A DNA stretch of 64,000 nt from Megamerina dolium (Eukaryota > Arthropoda > Insecta > Diptera > Megamerinidae), in NCBI GenBank assembly GCA_963854835.1, contig OY978530.1, forward strand, positions 10,046,372-10,110,371, read 5' to 3'. The notes beneath the pieces were generated by a model, which saw only the letters and a list, made by a program, of their open reading frames with translations, made no database searches and was not told the origin of the DNA. The stretch's first letter is position 1. Each line of letters opens with the position of its first letter. Both the position numbers and the translations under genes were made by a program. Shown here piece by piece: positions 47,196 through 57,045 of this stretch.

Positions 47196-48846
47196 CAGTG
47201 GCTCCCAGCTTATTTCGTACAGTGACAGTTTAAAAATTGCTGCAGTCGTAATTCCTAATATAGCAAAAATTTGAACAAAATATAAATGCCATTTTAGAAA
47301 GGAAGGTTTGTTTTTTATTTTCCAAAATTTACTTTTTCAAAATTTTAGTGTTTGACACTATAAAAAAATAAAATAAGAAAAAAATAGGAAAATTCATGTC
47401 ACAGCTTATTTCGTACAGTCTCTTTAAGTTCAAACTAAAAACAAAGTAAGTTGATTTTAATATTTAGTTGACATCCCTTAGCGTTAATGACAGCCTGGAG
47501 TCTATTTGGCATTGAATCCACCAATTTTTGAGTGATGTCTGGTGTGATTTTTTTCCATTCTTCCATCAGTACCTTCTTTAGGTCTTGCTTATTAGAAATC
47601 TTGTGTGTTCTTATTTTATTGTCCAAAATAGACCAAAGATTTTCAATCACATTCATGTCAGGTGACTGTGGTGGTGGAGACATCAAGTGTGGGCAGTTCC
47701 AAATAAGCCAAGATTGCACAATCCCAGATTTATGTTTTGGGTCATTATCTTGGTAGTACCGAAATTCTTCCCGCAAACCCAGTTTGTCTGCACTTTGAAG
47801 TAAATTGTTTTTCAGAATCTCGAGGTACTTCATTTTGTCCATTGTTTCCTCAATAAAAACCAATTCACCTACTCCGGCTGCTGACATACAGGCCCAAACC
47901 ATCACGCTACCGCCACCATGCTTCACTGTGGGCTTAAGGTTCTCCTTGTTTAGCTCGGTATTCGCTTTACGCCAAACATATGACATTCCGTCCGAGCCAA
48001 AAATATTAAACTTAGACTCATCCGCGAAAATAACGGTATTCCAGAACGCAAGAGTATTAATAATATGCTCTTTGGCGAAGTCAAGTCGGCGTTGTATATT
48101 CATTTTCGAAATGAATGGTTTCTTTCGGGCTACTCGACCGTTCAAGTCATGATTGCGCAGCACACGTCGGACAGTTTCAGCACTGGATGATTTTCCTATT
48201 TCACGCTGAACCTCTGCAGCCAACTTCGGAGCGGATAACTTTGGATTTTTCTTAATTTTTCGTACAATATAACGCTCGTCTGAAGCGTTGAAAATCTTAT
48301 TAGGTGCTTCTCTGCCCTTGTTCTCCAACCGATTTTCGCGAACGAAGCGTTGAATAATGTATTGGACAGTTGAGGCACTTAAATTTGTCATTTCAGCAAT
48401 TTTTCGCACACTCTGACCTTTCCTAAAATGGTTAATTACCAGTTTACGCTGTTCCATCGTTGTACGACGACCCATAACGCTAAATGTTTAATTTACAGCA
48501 CTTTAACTATTTAAAATAATAATAATAAAAATTGTTATAATAGTTAAAAAGGTCTAAAAACTCATACAATTCAAAAAAACTTTGTAACTGCGCGGCAGAA
48601 TGAAACTTACTTACATTGAAGTTTGTGTACGAAATAAGATGTGAGCTGAAAATCAGCTGATCAATAGTTTTTCTCTCTTGCATGACAAAAAGAACAATTT
48701 TTGGGGTTCCCCGTTTTCTTATTAGGTTTACTAAACACATACATAGACATCTACATTCAAAACTTATTGATAAGTTTTTTAGTTTCGATGTTACAGCCAT
48801 GTACATAAAAATATATACACTGTACGAAATAAGCTGTGAGCCACTG
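47196..48846 (-). mobile_element. Tc1-like transposon with IR/DR ends, intact gene
   Basis: Outer inverted repeats: left CAGTGGCTCCCAGCTTATTT (47196), right rc CAGTGGCTCACAGCTTATTT (48846), continuing CGTACAG, with TA on both sides (47194-47195, 48847-48848). A second copy of the core (CACAGCTTATTTCGTACAGT) lies inside each end: 47400-47419 on the left and 48626-48645 (rc, with one variant) on the right. So each end has two direct copies, an IR/DR arrangement. The element is 1651 bp with one uninterrupted transposase. Confidence 0.94.
47435..48475 (-). CDS. Tc1-family transposase (DD34E), intact
   Basis: 346 codons, start ATG at 48475 (MGRRTTMEQRKLVINHF). The paired-like DNA-binding region covers residues 1-110, with one HTH at about 20-45 (SVRKIAEMTNLSASTVQYII) and a second around 75-110. 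The catalytic domain has VIFADESKFN (Asp152), YYQDNDPKHKS (Asp243) and SPDMNVIENLW (Glu278); there are 34 residues between the last two, the DD34E signature. GGGSVMVWACMSAAG is the conserved glycine-rich box. Length is normal for Tc1. It acts in the nucleus, binding the inner and outer repeats and cutting at TA. No frameshift or missing residue is seen, so this element could be active or recently active. Confidence 0.94.
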   Translation of the reverse strand: MGRRTTMEQRKLVINHFRKGQSVRKIAEMTNLSASTVQYIIQRFVRENRLENKGREAPNKIFNASDERYIVRKIKKNPKLSAPKLAAEVQREIGKSSSAETVRRVLRNHDLNGRVARKKPFISKMNIQRRLDFAKEHIINTLAFWNTVIFADESKFNIFGSDGMSYVWRKANTELNKENLKPTVKHGGGSVMVWACMSAAGVGELVFIEETMDKMKYLEILKNNLLQSADKLGLREEFRYYQDNDPKHKSGIVQSWLIWNCPHLMSPPPQSPDMNVIENLWSILDNKIRTHKISNKQDLKKVLMEEWKKITPDITQKLVDSMPNRLQAVINAKGCQLNIKINLLCF

Positions 48847-48848
48847 TA

Positions 48849-49740
48849 TATTAGTATGTAGCTTACATCTTACGCTTAAGTAATACAAATTAATGTTAAA
48901 TGTTCAATTAAATGTAAAATGTTAAAATTTAAATGTTTTTGTGCAATAATTTGTATAAATTGGTTTAGTGTGCAACACTAGTATGTGTTTATAAAGTTTC
49001 TAAGCTAAACTGTATACATGTATGTACTTGGTATGCAAAAATGTTAAATATAAAATAATGTTATGTGCTTTTTTAAAATAAACAGACTCTCCTGAAGAAG
49101 CTGACGAAGCAGCGAAACGTCGGGTAAAGAAAAAAGATGGAATAGTTTTTTATTCGCATCAACTTATAATTGACCAAAAAGCCTAAAAAAACCTTTAATA
49201 AAATAAATTATGTTCCATTTAAATAAAAAATACTGCACTGTCACTTTTCTTTTTAAACTTGCATATTCAACATTCACAAAAGCTGCAAATAACAAAATAA
49301 AAATAAATTGTAAACAATTTACTTATTTCAGATATTAATAATATCTCTTTTGATGTATTATTTCAACTAGTCGAATTTCAAAAGTCAATCTCAATTTTCG
49401 CTTTCACTTCGCCACCATGTTGCCAATTTACAATTGAGTCCCTAGGAGACTCTCTGGTCACATGGTGTAGGGCATACCACACACATCGTGTACCCGTCTA
49501 GAAGGCGATTCCAGATTTTTAAACGGTATTTTGCTGCGATATTGGGTATTGTTCCTTATGTCGGATATATTTGCTATTATTTTAACGTATGCAGTGCTCC
49601 ATTCAAACGAAATTTCCGCGCTGTTATCGCCATATACCGCTTCTGTATGCATCACGTATATGCATATAAAGTCATACATGTTCCCTCATACGACATCTTC
49701 ATTTTAAATGTGCAGAAACAGTTTTGATGCAAGGAAAATT
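48849..49740. other. no gene seen; GAAGAAGCTG...GCGAAACGTCGG hairpin at 49092-49118
   Basis: AT-rich sequence. At 49092-49118 CTGAAGA, a GCTG/CAGC stem with a 6-nt loop, and GAAAC occur in order. Short motifs of this kind are found at the ends of Penelope-like elements. No RT or GIY-YIG frame is nearby. The rest up to the gypsy relic is anonymous. Confidence 0.35.
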
Positions 49741-51360
49741 ATTCAATTTGTTTACGACCTAGCACAAAGCAACTTACGCGGCACTGCTGCGTAAAGTGAA
49801 AAGAGGCCATATCAATTCTGATGTCCAGTTTTACGTATTTTTTTATTCTTGCCGTGGTATACTGCAACCTTTCCTGTTTCATCATCTTTAAGAAGATAAA
49901 TGCAGTTTCCAGTGGCTTTTATAATTAATGGAGGTAATTTGGCACAAAATCGTTTCGTGGCATCGCTCTGTACGAAATTCCTGCGATACACTAAATTCCA
50001 AAAGTTTGTTTGAAGCTTCTCTTATATCTTTAGGCCGAATTTTCAAATGCTTAAGTTATGTTGGTTTTAATTTTTGCTCGGATTATTCTGAGTTTATCAC
50101 ATTTCTCTAGCTCGAATGTGGAATCACCACTTTCCAAACATTGTATATTGCAGATTACTTGATACACGTCGGCATGGTTGACCATCTGCTAACCAATTAG
50201 CACGAAATATGGGTTGAATCTAATAGTTTGGTAGAATGAACTACGTAACGATTTAGCAATGTCGTGCAGATGCTTATCACAGGCATTTTGTTCTTTGGTT
50301 ATATAGGACCTTATGTCAACTCGATTGATCGATTAATTCTTTCATTGGCTAGCTTGCGGGATATACAACGCTGAATAGTTGTGTTTAATACCACGTTCTT
50401 TGAGGAACATTTTAAACTGGCCGGACTTGAACTGAACATCATTATCGGATATTAAGTTTTCGGGAGTTCCAAATATCAAGAATATATTTTTAAGGTAATC
50501 GCAAGTGACGGACGAATGGAATTTTTTATGGGTTGCAGGAAAACAATCTTGGTTAAATGATCAAGTACTATAAAGGTTTCTATGTCACGAGCCTTGAATC
50601 TAGGATATGGTCGTAGCAAATCAACGTACAATTTTTGAAACGCACGAACGATTTTATACTGTGCAGACGTTTGCGGACGCAGGACTGCATTTGGAGCTTT
50701 AGATGTATGACAGATTTAACATTTCGCTATAAAATCTTTGAAATCGAGCATCATAGTGTTTTTGCGATACTCCAATGCCATTTGTTGGCGGGCAATGCAT
50801 ACTTCTGATTTTAGTTTCTGTCATCTTCTTTGGAACCCGAAGCTTCCATGTGAAAGTTTCTTGTTCATGATCCCCATTGGCATATTCTGTACGTTTATAA
50901 ACGTTATCATCTACAGTTTGTAAGTCTGGAAACAATTGTTATTACTGACAACATCATCTTTTAATTTAAGGTAATCAGATGATTTTATTGCCTCAGAATT
51001 TAAGCAATGGACAGACAATATACAATTTCAGTCAATTCGTCAAAATTTTGTCTTGATATAAAATATCTGGTATAACGTTTTGCGAACCTCGACTATGCTC
51101 AACATGAAATTCCTTAAAGCAAGTATGTCTGCATTCAAGCTCGATTACACTATACATGTTTTGTGCATTGTTAACTTTTCGAGAGAAATATACAATTGAC
51201 ACTTCATTTCGTCTTTGTCGACTTGAATGAGCAGAATATATTAGAAAGGGCTTATCATAATCAGGATTAGCAAGTACTGGCGCTGTCGATAATTTTGTTT
51301 TCAATAATACAAACGCCTGCTGAGCCGCTTCGCCCCATGTGAACGTCCTATACTCGAGTT
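49741..51360 (-). pseudogene. gypsy-4 pol relic (RNase H, integrase)
   Basis: Minus strand. 51304-51032 has gypsy RNase H fragments (STAPVLANPDYDKPFLIYS, IVYFSRKVNNAQNMYSVIEL), with a deletion joining ELEC to the domain end (FHVEHSRGSQNVIPDILYQD). 50935-50699 is the integrase N-terminal region (FPDLQTVDDNVYKRTEYANG, then RFYSEMLNLSYI). From about 50700 to 50540 catalytic-core remnants can be read with stops (QKLYVDLLRPYPRFKARDIE, FIVLDHLTKIVFLQPIKN). Beyond that (50500-49800) only scattered integrase-like words remain. RT and gag are absent. It is a separate lineage from gypsy-2, judging by its different motifs. Confidence 0.68.
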
Positions 51361-51364
51361 ATTC

Positions 51365-51405
51365 TAGCCCTTTTTTCTTACGCCTGAAAAGACTCTTCGC
51401 ACTCC
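51365..51405 (-). pseudogene. fragment of RTE endonuclease-RT linker
   Basis: About 40 bp on the minus strand, encoding [13 protein letters not shown], matches the RTE linker RSAERRLFRRKKRE of copies B and C (27380-27420). It adjoins a TA microsatellite and is not collinear with the RTE relic at 51955-52740. Confidence 0.6.
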
Positions 51406-51410
51406 TGTAA

Positions 51411-51630
<220 letters not shown>

Positions 51631-51816
51631 CACTTTTTTCATAGAACCTTCCCCATGGCTCGTAAACGTATGGAAATGGCTTGTTGAGTAACACCTAACT
51701 GTTCGGCAAGCAATTTTTGCAATTGGGTGTCGTCGAAATCACTGATGATGTTTACTAATTGATGTAAACAGATGTCGAACCCATAAAAAAAAGGATCCAC
51801 AGTCGATAATAGCTAA

Positions 51817-51942
<126 letters not shown>

Positions 51943-51954
51943 TTATTCTTCCTC

Positions 51955-52740
51955 TTGCTCCAGAGTTGAAGGCTTTGGCTTCCACAATTTTCTTCTGCGC
52001 CCTCGCAGTATTCATTCTCGTTACGTGTCCAAGCCATTGCAGTGCTGTGATGAAGCGAATAACATTTTCGCCAGTTATAAGTTGTTCAAGCTCGTCGTTC
52101 CATCTCATACACCACTCATCTTCATCCTTGACTGCTCTAAAGATTTTCCTCAAAACTTTTCTTTCGAAGATTTGCTGCTTGGCTTTATCTTTTTTGAGTA
52201 ACGCCCATGATTCTGCTGCATATCATAAGACTGGCCGAATGATGGTTTTGTACAGAGTTAGTTTGCATTGTCTACTGAGTAGCTTTGATTTGAATAGTTT
52301 GATTATTGACTCGTATGCTCTATTTGCTGTTTGCATTCGCTCATCGATGGTGATGCTTGTTGAGTTGTCGCTGCTCAGTTTAACACCTAAGTGACTAAAA
52401 GTTTCCATGGCTTCAAAAGAATAATGGTCCAATCTTAAGTTTGATATTAGTTTATTTCTTTTGGACATCATCATATATTTCGTCTTATTTTCGTTGATTT
52501 TGAGACCAATTCTGCCAGCTGTTTTTTCAATATGAATAATGGTTTTGGTTAGAGCGTGGATGTTTTTGCTAACAAATGCGATGTCGTTCTCATATGCAAA
52601 TATTTAGGTCGTCCTGTTTAGTATGTGTCCCGTTCCTTTTGCATCACTTACTTCGTCAATGGCACAGCACAGCATTAACTTGAAGATTGTGTATGAGAAC
52701 GTATCTCCTTGTCTTACTTCACTTTTAATTCTGAAGGATT
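51955..52740 (-). pseudogene. RTE-2 relic (RT end and C-terminal region)
   Basis: Minus-strand fragments of an RTE-like LINE, clearly different in sequence from copies A-C. The RT end reads VRQGDTFSY (about 52715), a degraded AYENDIAFV in place of the YADD box (about 52590), and GLKINENKTKYMMMSKRNKL. Segment 52474-52223 has FSHLGVKLSSDN and KLTLYKTIIRPVL. Segment 52153-51960 has MRKIFRAVKDEDEW and LQWLGHVTRMNTARAQKKIV. Stops occur at about 52610 and 52222. The damaged YxDD marks it as an old copy. Confidence 0.72.
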
Positions 52741-53640
52741 CAGATAATTTAAACAATAATTTAATTAGTTACCAATTTATAACTATTTATGAAAAATAAT
52801 ACTTTAAGTTATAAAACATTGATGATAGACCTTCTTAAAATATTTATGTTTGCAAATTACGCGAGGATCTACTATATAGGGATATCATTAGAAAGCAATG
52901 CATCAAGTGATTTTAAGGATGAGAACGAAACTAGAAACAATGTTAAGGATACGTCCCACTATTGAATGAAAAAATAGGTAGGTGCTTATAATATGTGGTA
53001 ATGACCCATCGAACCAAGATAAGATGATGAGGAGAAGCTACATTGTTATTATTTATTATTATACTAGCCCTCTGTGCTAATGACTATACCCTCGTTTTCA
53101 CTAGTTCATATGTACAGACAATAAAACTCTGCCTTAAATGACCGCGCATAATTTTGTGGTAAATGCGTTTTCATTACATCTTATAAACTGACAGAAAGTC
53201 GATAAAGTAGTGCATGTCAAAGACTGTCGCCAAATTTTGGTCTAAGCTGTTTGATATTCCATTTTCGTTACTGATATTAAATAGTAATAGAAATAGCTGA
53301 TTAGATAAATATTTTGCTAAAAATACGAAAATAATTTAAAAGTGAACTTTGTGAATTTTTGTGAAGTGAATTTTTCGGACAGGCTGTCTGGCTACAGAAA
53401 ATATAAGAGAAACTACGAATTCTCTTTGTAATGCTCCTAAATGATAATTTGGTATATCTTCTATTATTTACAGTATTCGGACAGAGTTTACTAAGTAGGA
53501 ATTTGCCTACCCGGGTACTAAGAAAATATGGTTCACTGACCGGACAACTCTATTTCGTATGAAATCTGTGGGTTTTATCCATACTACGTTTGTTATTATT
53601 CTTAAGGAATGAATGCAGACAATAGATCTCAGGTCTAAGA
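52741..53640. other. no gene seen
   Basis: About 900 bp of anonymous AT-rich sequence. No terminal repeats, no domain-bearing frame and no RNA gene found. Confidence 0.45.
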
Positions 53641-53962
53641 GGATATATGGTGAAACCATATCAGCATCAGGCAAGCGGCAAATAAATATTGTTTATGCAG
53701 CTAAACTTTGCATGACCGATTGAAAGACAAAAGACTAATCGGTGAAAAGGCTACAAGGATGGGGTCAGTTCGTTGCCTAACATCTGAAATAGAGCAGCAT
53801 ATTGCTCAGTGGTGTGGCAATATATGTAAATGTAGGTTTCCGCCCCTACCCAAAAACTGGAAACTTATAACTCCCAAGGGCTTTGCAAATATTTATCAAA
53901 TTCCAGCCGGAAACAACAAGGAGACATTAACTGCGCATATTGTTTTTCAATCTCCGGTTTTT
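53641..53962 (+). pseudogene. psq/pogo-type helix-turn-helix relic
   Basis: A plus-strand frame (53708 on) starts LHDRLKDKRLIGEK-like after an upstream stretch reading QINIVYAAKLC. It continues MGSVRCLTSEIEQHIAQWC and FPPLPKNWKL. The pattern, a repeated-helix start followed by a ...STLHDRLKDK turn and an L-T-x-E-E-x-x-L-x-x-W segment, is the layout of the psq-type DNA-binding domains of pogo/Tigger transposases and their domesticated relatives. A stop (TGA, about 53719) and a frame change near 53830 show decay. No DDE domain follows; the frame runs into SINE copy 2. Confidence 0.4.
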
Positions 53963-53987
53963 CAATCAGCCGGGGACCTACTGATCT

Positions 53988-54298
53988 GTAGGTCCCCGGC
54001 TGATGCATAACAAATTTAATATCGATAAGATTTTTCTTTCGAACGGTACTCACCTGTCGGCAAGCAATTGGCAATTCTTCCGACAGTAACAACTTGCCAT
54101 GAAAAAGCTTCTAAAAGAACTCTGTGACAAAGCTCAGAAAAAGTGATGTCACAAGTGTTCTGCCGTTCGGAACCGGCTAAAATAAGTAGGTCCCTTCTAA
54201 TACTGTCCAAAATTTAAGACGCACAACAGTAATGGAAGAGAAGCTCGGCCAATGGGCCCTTTGGGGCTTTAAGTGCCACATATTTATTTTTATTTTTA
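53988..54298 (+). repeat. tRNA-derived SINE, copy 2, with a palindromic 5' junction
   Basis: Matches SINE copy 1 from GATCTGTAGGT through the body and the TATTTATTTTTATTTTTATT tail. Relative to copy 1, 10 bp (GTGGTTCAAT, part of the B-box) are missing, and the A-box head is absent. A 17-bp inverted copy of its first bases precedes it (53965-53981), giving a near-perfect hairpin with a 6-nt loop. Confidence 0.82.
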
Positions 54299-55009
54299 TT
54301 CACCCGACTAGAAAAAAATTACAGGGAATATATCATGTCCCATATAAAATTATAAAAAAACGATGTAAATTCTTTAATAAATATAAACGGAAAGATAAAA
54401 GCAATACACAATAATAACCATAAGAAATGTTTATCGAATGTTTAAGTTTACTAAACAATGTATGTACATAACCTATATTAACATGACTCTAGATAAGCCT
54501 TTAAAGATAAATAACAATAATAATGTATATCATATAAGAAAATTATATCATTCAGATTATAAATAGTATACAAACAAACACAAACAGAAAGATGATGCCA
54601 ACAATGATCGCTAAAAAATTTTGTAAGTATTTCCAATATACCACTATCTTGCAATCTTGTAGTGGTACCATATGATCAGCATATGCTTAAAAACTATATT
54701 CTTATAATTGCACATGCATGCACACACACACACAAGCAATAAATATGCAATAACTACTTTTTCGGTCACACGCCACATGTGCACCATATGTGTACATCAC
54801 CAATAAGTGTATCAATGCTATGCTATAGAAATTAACCAATTAGAAAAAAATGTAAAATAACCACAGCAATCTATGCGCTGATTGGTTATCAGCGAAATAG
54901 TGGGATGGAATATGGAAGTACTGATAGCTTAAAAATAATACAATAGGTTTGTATTGTTTGATTTTTTACTTTCCCAGTAACAATTATCTAGCAACGAAAT
55001 TTTAGAGGG
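54299..55009. other. no gene seen; short (CA)n near 54720
   Basis: AT-rich sequence with a short CA run. No coding or repeat termini recognised before the MITE. Confidence 0.45.
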
Positions 55010-55012
55010 TTA

Positions 55013-55458
55013 TAGCCTAGACAGACGGCAGCCTAATTGTTGTTTTATTAGGTCTGTCCACTTACATTACTATCACTATCAATTTCTGTCATCTATCACT
55101 CTCGATCTGAGAAAATCTACAAGAAGTACGTGAACTGAAAACTATCAGAAACTTGTAAATTGACATTCACCGTTCGTAATTGACAGCTGGATTTATTTGT
55201 TCGCCAACACTTTTCATGTTAAAAACTGTAACAATTGTTGAATTTTTTTGTTAGCGAACACACCTAATATTTTATAAAATGGATGGAGAAAAATTCACAA
55301 TAGACAATTTTCAGCAGTGTTGCCATCGCAAATTGCCCTAATCCTCTTTTATTTTGAGAATTAACTCATAGAGTTTATGCGGATTAGCTGCAGTTAATGC
55401 CCGAGTTAATTCGAATTAACTCGGTAAACCGGAATTAGGCTGCCGTCTGTCTATGCTA
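55013..55458 (-). repeat. PIF/Harbinger-type MITE, copy 3 (82-bp deletion)
   Basis: The same element as copy 2 in the reverse orientation: left end TAGCCTAGACAGACGGCAGC (55013), right end GTCTGTCTATGCTA (55458, one mismatch). The internal palindrome CGAGTTAATT... is at 55401-55424. About 82 bp next to the left end is missing, between short AAT repeats, which removes the inner copy of the terminal repeat. Flanks are TTA at left and TAT at right, so the target duplication is not clean. Confidence 0.85.
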
Positions 55459-56089
55459 TATGAAAGTATAAGCTCTCAAACAGAAAAATATCCAAGTAAA
55501 CAAACAGCAATTCGCAAAAACTTGCAGTTTAACAGAAACAGTTGATTGTGAATATCAATTTCAATATCTAATCAATATCAATTTGCGTGATAGTCACCAA
55601 TAAGAGTGGACGTGTTTTGCATCTCTTCATTGATAGAGTGATTGATTTCGGTTTAAAAAATTAAATATATTGCGAAAAGACGCTAAATAAACTCAAGCAG
55701 TTATTTTTGTGGTTTTTTATTGCTTATACAGATAAGCAGAAAAAACAATAAAATCAAAGAAAAAAATATAATAATAATATAGTTTGCAAACATTTTGTTT
55801 GTAATATGAGTGTTCAGCGCTCTCTTCTCCGGCAACGGCAATCGCCTGTTAATGTGTGTGTAAACCATAATAAACCAAAGAAGTCCCCAAAATTCAAAAC
55901 AAATGAATTCAACAAAAATACAAAAGCAGAACACTACCCCTATTAGTTCGGAAAATAGATAAGCTCTGCTTTCAGGTGATGAAAGTGACGAAAATATTAT
56001 CTCCAAGAAAACTTTCAAACCCCCACACATTTTTTTAAGAGAACGCAACTCAGATAAGTTGATTTCCAGAATTACAAGTCTTATGGGAC

Positions 56090-56870
56090 CAAAGAATTTC
56101 CACGTTGTTCCTATTCGCAAAGGCCAGATTGAGGAAACGTAAGTGCAAATCTACAGCGGAACTCATTATTGCAAAGTAATTGCGGAATTTGATGCTTGAA
56201 AAAAGAATTACTACACATATCAGCTAAAAAGTAGTAAGGGCTTAACCGTTGTACTCAAAGGCGTCGAACGTAACGTTGATATTAACGAAATCAAACTTGC
56301 CCTTCAGGAAGAAGGGTTTCAAGCCAAAACAGTATTCAACATTCTCAACAAGAGCAATATACCAAAACCGTTATATCGCATTGACCTTCAACCTGATACA
56401 AAAACCCTAAAAAAAGGTGAAGTACACCCCATATTTAAATTCGATATTTATTGCATGGCAAAATCACAATCGAAGAACCCCATAAGAGAACTGGACCTCC
56501 TGAGTGCAGCAACTGCCATGAATATGGACATACTAAGACATATTGTACCCTGCCAGCTGTTTGTGTGATTTGTGGAGATCTTCATAAATCAAACATATGC
56601 CCAAAGTCTAAAGGCGATGCTAGCATGAAAAAAAATGCAGCAATTGTGGAGTAAATCACACCGCAAATTATAGAGGTTGCCCAGTATATACAACCCTAAA
56701 GCTCAATTTCTCCGCTAGCAAACAACCTCTAAAACCAGTTGAGCAAACTCAGATAGCCAACTTAAGTAAGAGACAAAATCTTGATGCACCACAATTCTTC
56801 TCTGCAATCCCAAACAAGGATCAAACAAATTCATACGCTAGTGTGTTAAAACAAAACCCACTCCAATAAA
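56090..56870 (+). pseudogene. jockey LINE 2 ORF1 (Gag-like, CCHC)
   Basis: From about 56220: LKSSKGLTVVLKGVERNVD, then INEIKLALQEEGFQAKTVFN, a PRE_C2HC-type region common upstream of the zinc knuckles in jockey Gag. At 56451-56654 (shifted frame) the knuckles are CSNCHEYGHTKTYC (correct CX2CX4HX4C) and CVICGDLHKSNIC. At about 56638 a third is CSNCGVNHTANYRGC, in another frame. Shifts at about 56450 and 56637. It would bind LINE RNA and form particles. The coding sequence is not intact. Confidence 0.75.
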
Positions 56871-57045
56871 ACAATGTAAATAATGAGCAGAAGCACTCAC
56901 TGTCCACCCAACAGCCAAGTACCCTTGAACATTTGCTTCAAACATTAATCCAGAATATGAACCAATTCATGAACTCAATACAAACAATGATGCAAGAAAT
57001 GATGAAAAACCAATCGATGTTACTCCAAACATTGCTATCCAGACC

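Noticed and set aside
49092..49118. A confirmed hammerhead ribozyme
   Set aside because: The core pattern is offset by one base, and stems I and III cannot be drawn, so it is kept only as a weak finding.
55701..56120. A 139-codon minus-strand ORF
   Set aside because: Hydrophobic, Phe/Ile/Leu-rich translation antisense to the jockey LINE 2 leader and ORF1 start; no support.
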